Assembly (NCBI GenBank): GCA_947627135.1
Contig: CANQUV010000001.1
Span: forward strand, 113,974 to 177,973
Source: an uncultured Clostridia bacterium
Lineage (GTDB): Bacteria; Bacillota; Clostridia; Oscillospirales; Acutalibacteraceae
Direction: 5' to 3'
DNA length: 64,000 nt
A program made the translations under genes and the position numbers. Under the pieces are notes generated by a model. That model saw only the letters and a program-made list of their open reading frames with translations, did not search any database and was not told the origin of the DNA. The number at the start of each line of letters is the position of its first letter. Position 1 is the first letter of the stretch. This document shows, in pieces, positions 26,705 through 35,545 of the stretch.

Positions 26705-27607
26705 TTATACTTCTAAAGCGTCAAGATCAGCTTTATTCTCTACCTTTATTGCCTTAACATCTCCGTTAATTCTTTTAATAAGGCTTGTAAGTGTTTTCCC
26801 TACTCCTACTTCAATAAATGTATCTACGCCCTGCGATACCAGATTTTCAACAATTGTCTGCCATTTTACAGGGTTTTCAACCTGTGATTTTATAAGTGTT
26901 TTATAGTCACCCGAATATGGTTCTGCCGTAAAATTTGAATATACGGGAACACAAGGGTCTGATAGCTTTTTATCGTTTAAATATTCATACAAGCCTTCAG
27001 CAGCCTCAGTCATAAATGGTGAATGAAAAGCTCCGCTTACTGCCAGTTTTTTAGCTCTGCCCTTTGCCTCTGTGACAGCTTCTATTACTTTCTCTGCGTT
27101 TTCCTCGGTTGTAGCAACAACCGTTTGTGCCGGACTGTTATAATTTACCGGATATGTATTTTCAAGTTTTGAGCATATTTCTTCTGTCTGCCGGGGTGTG
27201 ATCTTCATTACTGCAAGCATTGTACCTTTGTTTTTAAGTGCAGCATCATTCATTAGCTCGCCTCTTTTGCAGACAAGCTTAAAAGCGTCTTCATAAGACA
27301 TCATCTGTGAAAATGCCAATGCGGCAATTTCTCCAAGTGAAAATCCTGCAACAAAATCCGGTTTGATTCCCTTTTCTGCAACTGCACATGCAGCAGCTAA
27401 ATCTGCCGTAAAAACACATGGCTGTGTATTAACTGTTTGTGAAAGCTCCGATACATCAGCTTCAAAGCATTGTTTTGAAGTATTCCCTCTAATACTGTCT
27501 GCCATATCAAAAACTTTTTTTGCAGCAGGTGAAGCTTCATAAAGTTCTTTTCCCATACCTGTAAACTGTGCGCCCTGTCCCGAAAAAACAAACGCTATTT
27601 TACCCAT
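26705..27607 (-). CDS. fabD: Malonyl-CoA:ACP transacylase
   Basis: 300 residues with FVFSGQGAQFTGMG at the N-terminus, the nucleophile Ser in GFSLGEIAAL and catalytic His in SGAFHSPFM. It loads malonyl onto acyl carrier protein. Its start overlaps the 3' end of fabK by 13 nt. Confidence 0.96.
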   Translation of the reverse strand: MGKIAFVFSGQGAQFTGMGKELYEASPAAKKVFDMADSIRGNTSKQCFEADVSELSQTVNTQPCVFTADLAAACAVAEKGIKPDFVAGFSLGEIAALAFSQMMSYEDAFKLVCKRGELMNDAALKNKGTMLAVMKITPRQTEEICSKLENTYPVNYNSPAQTVVATTEENAEKVIEAVTEAKGRAKKLAVSGAFHSPFMTEAAEGLYEYLNDKKLSDPCVPVYSNFTAEPYSGDYKTLIKSQVENPVKWQTIVENLVSQGVDTFIEVGVGKTLTSLIKRINGDVKAIKVENKADLDALEV

Positions 27608-28545
27608 TTTAACGCACCGCCTAATACTTCTTCTGCCTGAACAAACATTTCTTCAATTATTTCTCTTGCAGGCTGTTCCTTTTTAACCATTGACGCAACC
27701 TGTCCTGCAAGTACACAACCGTTTGATACATCTCCCTCTCTTGCGGCTATTCTTAACTTTCCTGCCGCCATCTGCTCAAGAGTTTCATCATCACAAGATG
27801 ATCTGTCGTATTCACATTTCTGATATTCTCTCACAAAGCTGTTTTTTATTGAACGAACAGGATGTCCCAAGCGTTTTCCTGTTACTACCGTGTCAATATC
27901 TTTTGCTTTTATAATTTTGTTTTTATATTCCTGACTGATCGTACATTCTTCAGCAACAAGAAAACGGGTCCCTACCTGAATGCCTACCGCACCCAGCATA
28001 AATGCAGCGGCAACCTGTCTGCCGTCAGCAATTCCTCCTGCGGCAATAACGGGAATATCTACCGCATCTACTACCTGCGGTACAAGCGCCATTGTTGTTA
28101 GTTCCCCAACATGTCCGCCGCTTTCACCGCCCTCCGCTATAACTGCAAACGCACCGTTTCTCTGTGCCATTTTTGCAAGTGCAACCGAAGGAACAACCGG
28201 AATAACCTTAATTCCGGATTCAGTCCACGCTTTCATATATTTGCCCGGATTTCCTGCGCCTGTTGTTACGACCTTAACCTTTTCTTCTGCCACTACCTTG
28301 GCAACTTCTTCAACAAAGGGACTCATAAGCATAATATTTACACCAAATACTTTATCGGTCATTTGCTTGCATTTTCTTATTTCTGCTCTTAATTGCTCTC
28401 CGTTGGAATTCATGGCGGCAATAATACCTAAACCTCCTGCATTTGATACGCCTGCTGCAAGTGAAGCGTCTGCAACCCATGCCATCCCGCCCTGAAATAT
28501 AGGAAATTCAAGACCCAATTCCTGATCTATAACTGTTGAAATCAT
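27595..28545 (-). CDS. fabK: FMN-dependent enoyl-[acyl-carrier-protein] reductase FabK
   Basis: 316-residue TIM-barrel flavoprotein of the nitronate monooxygenase/FabK type: FPIFQGGMAWVADASLAAGVS, GGLGIIAAMN, GESGGHVGELTT, and the phosphate-binding IAAGGIADGRQ and GAVGIQVGTRF. FabK replaces the triclosan-sensitive FabI in many Firmicutes and completes the elongation cycle. It is the first gene of the nine-gene cluster. I see no clear FabT or FapR palindrome in the 256 nt upstream. Confidence 0.94.
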   Translation of the reverse strand: MISTVIDQELGLEFPIFQGGMAWVADASLAAGVSNAGGLGIIAAMNSNGEQLRAEIRKCKQMTDKVFGVNIMLMSPFVEEVAKVVAEEKVKVVTTGAGNPGKYMKAWTESGIKVIPVVPSVALAKMAQRNGAFAVIAEGGESGGHVGELTTMALVPQVVDAVDIPVIAAGGIADGRQVAAAFMLGAVGIQVGTRFLVAEECTISQEYKNKIIKAKDIDTVVTGKRLGHPVRSIKNSFVREYQKCEYDRSSCDDETLEQMAAGKLRIAAREGDVSNGCVLAGQVASMVKKEQPAREIIEEMFVQAEEVLGGALKWVK

Positions 28546-28801
28546 ATATAACGCTCCCGTAAAAAAATTTTTTATGGCTTGATTATCTCACATTTTAACC
28601 ATAGAAAAATGTTGATTTACTAATTTAATTTACAAAATATCCTTGTTTTTTACAAAAAGTTTAAAAATAAAACTGTTCATAATATCTTAAACAAGCATAG
28701 TAAACCACAATACACACTAAATTTTACTATTTTATTAAATAAAAGTCAACATAAAAATCAAATGACGAGCGTTAATTATTTCTTTGATCTCCAATAATGA
28801 A

Positions 28802-29122
28802 TTAACTGCAATAATCCTCTAAAGCCTGATGAAGAGCTTTTTCTCCTATAATTTCTATTCCGTTCTCCAGTTTTTTCTGGTCTTCTTTCGGCAAAACAGA
28901 AATGTTGGTATCTGTATTTAAAACAGGCTTGTCCTCTCCTTTCATATAAACGCAAAGAACACCATCGTTATTTTTAAGTACATAAACCTCTTCTTCAGAC
29001 TCTTCTATTACTTCTGTTAGCATTTCAATATTTTCACTGTCGGCCTTTGCGGGAATAACAACTGTTGATACTACTACACACGATAGCAATATTATACCTG
29101 TAAACAAAATTAATTGCTTCAT
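28802..29122 (-). CDS. Small exported protein, BofC C-terminal-domain-like
   Basis: 106 residues: N-terminal hydrophobic signal/anchor (LILFTGIILLSCVVVSTVV), then a compact domain with VYVLKNNDGVLCVYMKGEDKPVL, LPKEDQKKLENGI and a terminal LEDYCS. This order (YVLKxxDGxxxVY, then LPxxDxxxLxxGI, then LEDY) recalls short clostridial proteins with a BofC C-terminal-like domain. ATG 29122 is preferred over an in-frame GTG at 29131 because GAGG lies 8 nt upstream of it. It is transcribed away from the PBP gene. Confidence 0.7.
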   Translation of the reverse strand: MKQLILFTGIILLSCVVVSTVVIPAKADSENIEMLTEVIEESEEEVYVLKNNDGVLCVYMKGEDKPVLNTDTNISVLPKEDQKKLENGIEIIGEKALHQALEDYCS

Positions 29123-29256
29123 TACTTTCACCTCAAAGTCTATTTTTTCACAAATTTATGTTATTATTCATATTTTTTCAAAAACGATTACCGATAATAT
29201 TTATATATAATAACGAAAAATTAAATTAAAAAAATATTTATTTTTTTGCTGAATAA

Positions 29257-29265
29257 TGGTATAAT
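29257..29265 (+). promoter_or_regulatory. Extended -10 promoter of the PBP gene
   Basis: TGG-TATAAT (29257-29265), an extended -10 with no convincing -35, about 90 nt upstream of the PBP start. Confidence 0.5.
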
Positions 29266-29356
29266 ATTTTTTATTAATGCAGAAATTAATATTTATTTGT
29301 ATTTTTCATATTTGTTTTTATAAATCTTAAATCTTTTATTTAAGGAGGTTTAAAAT

Positions 29357-31879
29357 ATGCGAGAGACCGATATCAGTCAATATGTAGAAAAAAATGACCA
29401 CTCGGATCCCAATCTCCCTCCTAAAAAGGGATCAGTTGGAACTTTTTTTAAATCGCTGTTAAAAATGTTGCTTACCATATTAATGGTTTTTGTAACAGCA
29501 TTTGTAATAATCGGAGTTTCGCTAATTGTTTATATTGCAGGCATTTCAGCAGAACCTACCGGAATTAATTTAAAAGCGAAAGAGCTTAATCAGACAAGCT
29601 TTATTTATGTTAAAAATGAAAAATCGGGCGAGTTTGAAGAATATCAGACACTGTTTAGAAATGAAAACCGTATCTGGATAAGTTTTGACAATATGCCTAA
29701 AGCCATGAAAGACGCTATGGTTGCAATTGAGGACAAACGTTTCTATGATCATCACGGTGTGGACTGGACAAGAACCTTTGGAGCATTTTTGAGTCTTGCA
29801 ACGGGTACTGACAATTACGGCGGTTCAACTCTTACACAACAGCTTATAAAGAACATAAAAGACGATAATGATGTAAGTCTGACCAGAAAAATTCGAGAAA
29901 TAGTTACTGCATTAAAGCTTGAGCAGGAATATACTAAAGACCAGATTTTAGAGGCATATTTAAATGTTGTAAACTTCGGAAGTAACTGTCAGGGATGCGA
30001 AACAGCTGCACAAAAATATTTTGGAAAATCAATTTCAGAATGTTCCATAGCAGAATGTGCTGCAATTGCCGGCATAACCCAAAACCCCTCAAAATGGGAT
30101 CCTCTGATTTATCCCGAAAACAACAAAATCAGACGGGAAACTGTTTTGAAAGAAATGTACAAGCAGGATAAAATTACTGAAGAAGAATACAATCAAGCTA
30201 TGAAGGAGTCTGAATCAATGAAATTTGCAGACCCTGATGAAAATAACAACGATGAAGAAGATGATGAAGAAACCTCAACAAGAAACTGGTATATAGAAGA
30301 GCTTGTTGACGATTTAAAAAGAGACCTTTCCAAATATTACAATATAAGTAAAGATGCAGCTGAAGATATGCTTCTCACAGAAGGATTAAAGATTTATTGC
30401 GCTATGGATGTAAAAATGCAAAATTTCATTGAAGAAGCTGCTATGAATATTGATAAAAGCTATGATCCTAATTTGCAGACAGGAATGTGTTTAATGGATC
30501 TTAACGGCAGAATCGTTGCAACGGCAGGAAGTTCATTAAAGAAAACAGGAGACCTTGTATTTAGCCGTGCTACCGATTCAATATTACAGCCGGGTTCTTC
30601 AATTAAACCGGTTGTTGTTTATCCCTATGCAATAGAGAAAAAAGAGCTTTATTATTCTTCATTTGTAAATGATGCACCTATTGAAAACTATAAAATAGTT
30701 GACGGTGAGTACCAATCAGGTCCTAATAACTGGTATAGCGGATATAAGGGCAATATGCTTTTGCCTGACGCTATTGAGATTTCTTCAAACGGAACCGCAG
30801 CTCAGGTTATGAAGATGATAGGTCCTGAAAATGCTTATGACCAGGTTGTTACCTTTATGGGATTTAATAACTTGTCCGAAGAGGACAAATACAGTATAGG
30901 CGGCCTATCAATCGGCGGTCTTAACGGCGGCGTAACCGTAACGGAAATGGCTGCTGCCTACACATATATGGGAAACGGCGGTTTATATTATGAGCCTTAT
31001 ACCTATTATTATGTAACTGATGCAGACGACAATATTATTTTAAGTCCACAGGATAATATTCCAAAACAGGCTTATTCTCCTGAAACTGCTTATATTATGA
31101 ACAGACTTCTTCATTACAATGTAACATACTCCGTAAATACACATGCAGGTAATTCAAGAATATCAGGCTGGGATATTATCGGAAAAACAGGTACGACAGA
31201 CCAAGATAAAGACTCTTGGTTCTGCGGGGTATCTCCTTATGCAGCCCTTGCTATATGGACAGGCTTTGATACACCGCAGACAATTTCCGTAAACGGACAG
31301 AATGTTGCAACATTAAACTTTAAAAAAATTATGGAAGAATATCTAAAGGATAAAGAGGCCAAAGAATTTCAAAAGCCGGCAAGCATAATCGAATCATACT
31401 ATTCTCCTTATGACGGTCAGATATCCTCTTACGGTTCAGATAGATATATAGGATATTATACTGAAGATAATCTGCCGAGTTATTCAGGCGCTTATGTTGA
31501 TTATGCTCTTTATGATGATTCTAAAAGCAATAATAATAACAGCTACGATTCCAATAATGACGATGATGATTACAGTTCAAGCGGATCTGATAATAATTCA
31601 AATTATGGAGGAAACTCAGAAAGCAGTAACGCAGGAGATTCGGACAACGGAACGAATTCTGGAAGCAATACAGGCGGTAATTCTGATACAGGTAACGCAG
31701 GTGACGGAGATGCCGGAAGTAACACAGGCGATAACGGTGCCTCCGGTTCAGGAGATTCCGGAGGCGATAACTCAAGTTCAGGCACAGCCGGCGGCGGAGG
31801 AGACGCAGGAAGCGGAAACGCAGGCGGAAATGCAGGAGGAGACGCAGGCGAAAATGCTGGCGGCAGAGAAGCTGAGTAA
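29357..31879 (+). CDS. Class A penicillin-binding protein (PBP1A type)
   Basis: 840 residues. Cytoplasmic tail, one membrane helix (about 36-62), a GT51 glycosyltransferase with catalytic E125 in AIEDKRFYDHHG, GGSTLTQQL and EAYLNVVNFG, then a transpeptidase with SxxK at S414-K417 (GSSIKP), SxN in EISSNGTAAQ and GKTGTTDQDKDSWF. The last ~100 residues are low-complexity Gly/Asn/Ser/Asp, probably a flexible wall-spanning tail. It polymerises and crosslinks peptidoglycan. The start follows TAAGGAGG. A Glu/Asp-rich insert lies between the two domains (about 294-308). Confidence 0.95.
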   Translation: MRETDISQYVEKNDHSDPNLPPKKGSVGTFFKSLLKMLLTILMVFVTAFVIIGVSLIVYIAGISAEPTGINLKAKELNQTSFIYVKNEKSGEFEEYQTLFRNENRIWISFDNMPKAMKDAMVAIEDKRFYDHHGVDWTRTFGAFLSLATGTDNYGGSTLTQQLIKNIKDDNDVSLTRKIREIVTALKLEQEYTKDQILEAYLNVVNFGSNCQGCETAAQKYFGKSISECSIAECAAIAGITQNPSKWDPLIYPENNKIRRETVLKEMYKQDKITEEEYNQAMKESESMKFADPDENNNDEEDDEETSTRNWYIEELVDDLKRDLSKYYNISKDAAEDMLLTEGLKIYCAMDVKMQNFIEEAAMNIDKSYDPNLQTGMCLMDLNGRIVATAGSSLKKTGDLVFSRATDSILQPGSSIKPVVVYPYAIEKKELYYSSFVNDAPIENYKIVDGEYQSGPNNWYSGYKGNMLLPDAIEISSNGTAAQVMKMIGPENAYDQVVTFMGFNNLSEEDKYSIGGLSIGGLNGGVTVTEMAAAYTYMGNGGLYYEPYTYYYVTDADDNIILSPQDNIPKQAYSPETAYIMNRLLHYNVTYSVNTHAGNSRISGWDIIGKTGTTDQDKDSWFCGVSPYAALAIWTGFDTPQTISVNGQNVATLNFKKIMEEYLKDKEAKEFQKPASIIESYYSPYDGQISSYGSDRYIGYYTEDNLPSYSGAYVDYALYDDSKSNNNNSYDSNNDDDDYSSSGSDNNSNYGGNSESSNAGDSDNGTNSGSNTGGNSDTGNAGDGDAGSNTGDNGASGSGDSGGDNSSSGTAGGGGDAGSGNAGGNAGGDAGENAGGREAE

Positions 31880-31993
31880 CATTTAAACATTATCTGCATA
31901 TTATCTCTTTAATATTATCAAAATAAAATGCATAATAATTAACCTTTATTAATTATAAAAATAAAAGACCATATCCCGAAAGGAATGATTAAA

Positions 31994-33238
31994 ATGGTGT
32001 CTGTTGCAATTATGGGACACGGTGTTGTAGGTTCAGGCGTTGCTGAAATAATTACAACTCATAAAAACAAGCTTTTTAACAGCGTAGGAGAAGAAATTTA
32101 TATTAAGAAAATTCTTGATTTAAGAGAATTTCCTGAAAGTCCCCTAGCTGATCGTTTCACAAAGAATTTTGATGAAATTATAAATGACCGTGAAATTAGA
32201 ATTGTTGTTGAGGTTATGGGCGGAACAAATCCCGCTTATAACTATGTTAAAAAATGTCTTCTTGCAGGCAAAAGCGTAGTTACCTCCAATAAAGAACTTG
32301 TAGCTAAACATGGTGCTGAACTTCTTGCTATTGCAAAAGAACAAAACTGCAACTTTTTATTTGAAGCAAGCGTTGGCGGAGGTATTCCGATCATAAGACC
32401 TATGAACCAATGCCTTGTTGCAAATATTGTTGATGAAATTGCAGGTATTTTAAACGGTACTACAAACTTTATTTTAACTAAAATGATTACTGACGGTATG
32501 AACTTTGACGATGCTTTAAAGCTTGCACAGGATCTAGGATTTGCCGAGCGTAATCCCGAAGCTGATGTTGAAGGTCATGACGCATGCAGAAAAATTTGTA
32601 TTCTTGCTTCTTTAGCATTCGGAAAGCATGTTTATCCGGAGTATGTACATACAGAAGGAATTACAAAAATAACTCTTGAAGATGTTAAATTTGCTGAAAG
32701 CTATAACAGCGTTATTAAACTGATAGGCAGAGTTAAACATCTTAATGACGGAAATTTGGATATTATAGTTGCTCCAATGATGATTCCAAAATCCAGCCAG
32801 CTTGCAAATATTGATAACGAATTTAACGGAATAATGGTAAGAGGAGATTGCACAGGCGACGTAGTGTTTTACGGCAAAGGAGCAGGAAAATTGCCGACTG
32901 CAAGCGCTGTTGTTGCTGATGTTGTTGACTGTGTTAAACATCTTAAAACAAGAAAATATTTATTTTGGACTGACGGTACAGACAAAAATATTCTTCCTTA
33001 CGGTAAGTCAATGACTTCTATGTATTTGAGAGTTAAGTCACAAAGCAAAGACACTGCATATTCTAAAGCTGAGGAGATATTTGGAAGTATTAATTGTATT
33101 GAAAGACAAGATTCATTAAATTCTGAATTTGCATTTGTCACATCTGAAATGGCTTATGAAGATATTCAAAATAAAATTAAACTTCTTGAAGATAACAATG
33201 TAGAAGTATTATCACAAATCAGAATAGGTAATTTATAA
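31994..33238 (+). CDS. hom: Homoserine dehydrogenase
   Basis: 414 residues: NAD(P)-binding GHGVVGSGVAEI, VVEVMGG, SNKELVAKHG, EASVGGGIPII, the homoserine dehydrogenase core GILNGTTNFIL and AERNPEADVEGHDACRK, and a C-terminal ACT domain (about 330-414; MYLRVKSQ). It converts aspartate semialdehyde to homoserine. ATG 31994 is chosen over the in-frame ATG at 31985 because AGGA lies 9 nt upstream. Aspartokinase follows after 16 nt; together they catalyse non-adjacent steps of Thr/Met synthesis. Confidence 0.95.
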   Translation: MVSVAIMGHGVVGSGVAEIITTHKNKLFNSVGEEIYIKKILDLREFPESPLADRFTKNFDEIINDREIRIVVEVMGGTNPAYNYVKKCLLAGKSVVTSNKELVAKHGAELLAIAKEQNCNFLFEASVGGGIPIIRPMNQCLVANIVDEIAGILNGTTNFILTKMITDGMNFDDALKLAQDLGFAERNPEADVEGHDACRKICILASLAFGKHVYPEYVHTEGITKITLEDVKFAESYNSVIKLIGRVKHLNDGNLDIIVAPMMIPKSSQLANIDNEFNGIMVRGDCTGDVVFYGKGAGKLPTASAVVADVVDCVKHLKTRKYLFWTDGTDKNILPYGKSMTSMYLRVKSQSKDTAYSKAEEIFGSINCIERQDSLNSEFAFVTSEMAYEDIQNKIKLLEDNNVEVLSQIRIGNL

Positions 33239-33254
33239 TTCGGAGGAGTAATAT

Positions 33255-34460
33255 ATGAGTTTAATCGTTCAAAAATTTGGAGGAAGTTCGGTTGCAAATG
33301 CAGATCGTGTTATGAATGTAGCTAAAATTGTAACCGATACTTACCAAAAAGGTAATGATGTTGTAGTTGTTGTTTCTGCCCAAGGCGATACAACAGACGA
33401 CCTTATTGAAAAGGCAAACGAAATTAACCCAAAGGCATCAAAAAGAGAAAAGGATATGCTTTTAGCTGCTGGCGAGCAAATTTCCATTTCACTTCTTGCT
33501 ATGGCTATTGAAAAACTTGGTTATCCTGTTATTTCCTTACTGGGCTGGCAGGCAGGATTTGAAACCACATCTGCCCACACATTCGCAAGAATCCGCAAGG
33601 TAGTTCCTGACAGAATCAGAAAAGAACTTGACAAAAAGTCAATTGTTATTGTTGCAGGTTTTCAGGGAATAAGCAAATATAACGATATTACAACATTAGG
33701 AAGAGGCGGTTCCGATACAAGCGCTGTTGCTATTGCTGCCGCTATGCATGCCGACCTTTGCCAAATATTTACTGATGTTGAAGGCGTTTACACTGCCGAT
33801 CCCAGAAAAATTAAAAACGCACGCAAGCTCCCTGAAATTTCTTATGATGAAATGCTTGAACTTGCAACATTGGGCGCTCAAGTATTAAATAACCGTTCTG
33901 TTGAAATGGCTAAAAAATATAATATTGAATTAGAAGTGCTTTCAAGTATGACACAAGCACCAGGTACAATAGTAAAGGAGAAATCTAAAATGGAAAAAAT
34001 GTTGATAAGCGGTGTTGCTAAAGATACAGACGTAGCAAGAATTTCAGTTACAGGTATTCCTGATAAGCCGGGACTTGCATTTAAATTGTTCTCAAAACTT
34101 TCTGCTAAAGGAATTAATGTTGATATTATTCTTCAGTCAATCGGTCACGACGGATTAAAAGATATTTCATTTACAGTTCCTAAAGACAGAGGCTCTGAAG
34201 CTGTTGAAGCTCTTAATGATTTTGTTACAACATTTGGTGCAGAAAATGTTCTTTATGATGATAAGGTAGCTAAAATCTCCATTGTAGGTGCAGGCATGGA
34301 AAGTCACGCAGGTGTTGCAACAAAAATGTTTGAAGCCCTTTATGACAATCAAATTAACATTCGTATGATAAGTACAAGCGAAATCAAAGTATCAGTTCTT
34401 ATTGATATTAATGATGCTGACAAGGCTGTAAGCGCAATTCACGAAAAGTTTTTTGACTAA
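33255..34460 (+). CDS. lysC: Aspartate kinase
   Basis: 401-residue aspartokinase: VQKFGGSSVANADR, VSAQGDTTDDL, TLGRGGSDTSAVAIAAA and FTDVEGVYTADPR in the kinase domain, then two ACT domains (from about 255), with GMESHAGVATKMFEAL in the second. It phosphorylates aspartate, the entry to Lys/Thr/Met synthesis, and is feedback-regulated through the ACT domains. The start follows CGGAGG. A second, internal start for the ACT half is visible (see 33990-34460). Confidence 0.96.
   Translation: MSLIVQKFGGSSVANADRVMNVAKIVTDTYQKGNDVVVVVSAQGDTTDDLIEKANEINPKASKREKDMLLAAGEQISISLLAMAIEKLGYPVISLLGWQAGFETTSAHTFARIRKVVPDRIRKELDKKSIVIVAGFQGISKYNDITTLGRGGSDTSAVAIAAAMHADLCQIFTDVEGVYTADPRKIKNARKLPEISYDEMLELATLGAQVLNNRSVEMAKKYNIELEVLSSMTQAPGTIVKEKSKMEKMLISGVAKDTDVARISVTGIPDKPGLAFKLFSKLSAKGINVDIILQSIGHDGLKDISFTVPKDRGSEAVEALNDFVTTFGAENVLYDDKVAKISIVGAGMESHAGVATKMFEALYDNQINIRMISTSEIKVSVLIDINDADKAVSAIHEKFFD
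33990..34460 (+). CDS. Internal start: aspartokinase beta subunit (ACT domains only)
   Basis: Inside the aspartokinase gene, AAAGGAG (33974-33980) lies 9 nt upstream of in-frame ATG 33990 (Met 246). Translation from it gives a 156-residue protein of the two ACT domains. Bacillus subtilis aspartokinase II and related enzymes use exactly this in-phase internal start to make a beta subunit of similar length for an alpha2-beta2 enzyme. Presence of the site is direct; production of the subunit is an inference. Confidence 0.6.
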   Translation: MEKMLISGVAKDTDVARISVTGIPDKPGLAFKLFSKLSAKGINVDIILQSIGHDGLKDISFTVPKDRGSEAVEALNDFVTTFGAENVLYDDKVAKISIVGAGMESHAGVATKMFEALYDNQINIRMISTSEIKVSVLIDINDADKAVSAIHEKFFD

Positions 34461-34490
34461 TTTATAACAAACTAAAATAATAACAAAAGT

Positions 34491-34518
34491 AATAGCGATT
34501 ATATTCATAATCGCTATT
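34491..34518 (+). terminator. Terminator of hom-aspartokinase
   Basis: Perfect 12-bp stem AATAGCGATTAT / ATAATCGCTATT with an ATTC loop, followed by ATTTTTTAG. Confidence 0.9.
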
Positions 34519-34652
34519 ATTTTTTAGAATTAATATATGTTTAAAAAAATTGATACCTCTCAAATTAAAATAACATTTGGCAGGAAAAGCAATCCGTTGA
34601 TTTTTCTAAAATAAATCCATATAATTTAACTTATACTGTTTAGCAAAAATAT

Positions 34653-34684
34653 TTGTCAACCTGAATTTAATTTCGGGTTGACAA
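34653..34684 (+). promoter_or_regulatory. BirA-type operator 1 upstream of bioY
   Basis: TTGTCAACC (34653-34661), 14 nt, GGTTGACAA (34676-34684): a perfect palindrome with the spacing of the BirA box (consensus TTGTAAACC-N14/15-GGTTTACAA), one base per half-site from consensus. Its right half contains the -35 TTGACA of the bioY promoter. Confidence 0.75.
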
Positions 34685-34706
34685 TTCATATATTATTTGC
34701 TATTAT
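34678..34706 (+). promoter_or_regulatory. Sigma-A promoter of bioY
   Basis: Consensus TTGACA (34678-34683), a 17-nt spacer and TATTAT (34701-34706), about 35 nt upstream of the start codon and flanked by two operators. Confidence 0.8.
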
Positions 34707-34707
34707 A

Positions 34708-34739
34708 TTGTAAACTAATAAATAACAAGAGGTTTACAA
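34708..34739 (+). promoter_or_regulatory. BirA-type operator 2 over the bioY start region
   Basis: TTGTAAACT (34708-34716), 14 nt, GGTTTACAA (34731-34739). It matches the BirA consensus except for one base and has the same N14 spacing as operator 1. It covers the transcription start area and the ribosome-binding site (AGAGGT). Biotin-loaded BirA bound here would block transcription. Confidence 0.88.
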
Positions 34740-34740
34740 T

Positions 34741-35301
34741 ATGAACAAAATGCAAAATTTAAAGGTTTATTCAATGGCTGTAATCGCTTTGTTTGCTGCC
34801 GTTACTGCTGTTTTTTCTCAAATAATCATTCCTATCGGTCCTGTTCCCATTAACCTTGCTTTACTTTCTGTATTCACCTGCGGCTGTGCCTTAGGGTGGA
34901 AAAAGGGTACCATAAGTATTGCAATTTACATATTACTGGGTGTTGTAGGAATTCCTGTATTTACAGGATTTCAAGGAGGTCTTGCTAAAATTGCAGGACC
35001 AACAGGAGGTTACATAATCGGTTATCTGTTTACGGTATTTATAATAGGTTTAATGTGCGATAAGCTGGGAAGAAAAGTTTGGGTTATGGCTGTTTCTATA
35101 ATTATAGGAATAATTTTGTGTTACGCTTTCGGTACAGCTTGGTTTGTTTTTTCTATGGGCGAAGGTATTTGGGAGTCTTTTTTGTTATGTGTATTCCCCT
35201 TTTTACCCGGTGATACTGCAAAGGCTGTCGCTGCTATACTTATAATCAAAGCTCTTGAAAAATCTCATCTTCTTCCTGATACAAAAAAGCTTACTTCCTA
35301 A
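34741..35301 (+). CDS. bioY: Biotin transporter BioY (ECF S component)
   Basis: 186-residue polytopic membrane protein of the BioY family: PIGPVPINLALLSVFTCGCALGWKKG near the N-terminus, GVVGIPVFTGFQGG, and the signature GPTGGYIIGYL. It captures biotin and works with the shared ECF energising module. The two BirA-type operators upstream are independent support for biotin as substrate. Biotin is needed by AccB, encoded in the same window. It is monocistronic, ending in its own terminator. Confidence 0.96.
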   Translation: MNKMQNLKVYSMAVIALFAAVTAVFSQIIIPIGPVPINLALLSVFTCGCALGWKKGTISIAIYILLGVVGIPVFTGFQGGLAKIAGPTGGYIIGYLFTVFIIGLMCDKLGRKVWVMAVSIIIGIILCYAFGTAWFVFSMGEGIWESFLLCVFPFLPGDTAKAVAAILIIKALEKSHLLPDTKKLTS

Positions 35302-35378
35302 TTTATACTCTAATATGTAAAAAACGACCTCATATTATTCTTCAACACCAAATTTCATTAAGTATGCTTATAAATAAA

Positions 35379-35409
35379 AATCTCAAAAGGCTTATAAACT
35401 TTTGAGATT
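35379..35409 (+). terminator. Terminator of bioY
   Basis: Perfect stem AATCTCAAAAG / CTTTTGAGATT followed by TTTTT. Confidence 0.88.
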
Positions 35410-35545
35410 TTTTTACATTTATTATCTTTTAAATTATATAATAATATTTATAACTGAAAAATTATAAAAATTTTTAGAAATATGCTTAATAAATGTTTTT
35501 TATTTTATGATTTTATGTTACAATAATGTTTGAAGGTTGATTTAT

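Noticed and set aside
28546..28801. FabT- or FapR-type operator upstream of fabK
   Set aside because: AT-rich sequence contains partial TTGATTT-like words but no convincing palindrome with the required spacing.
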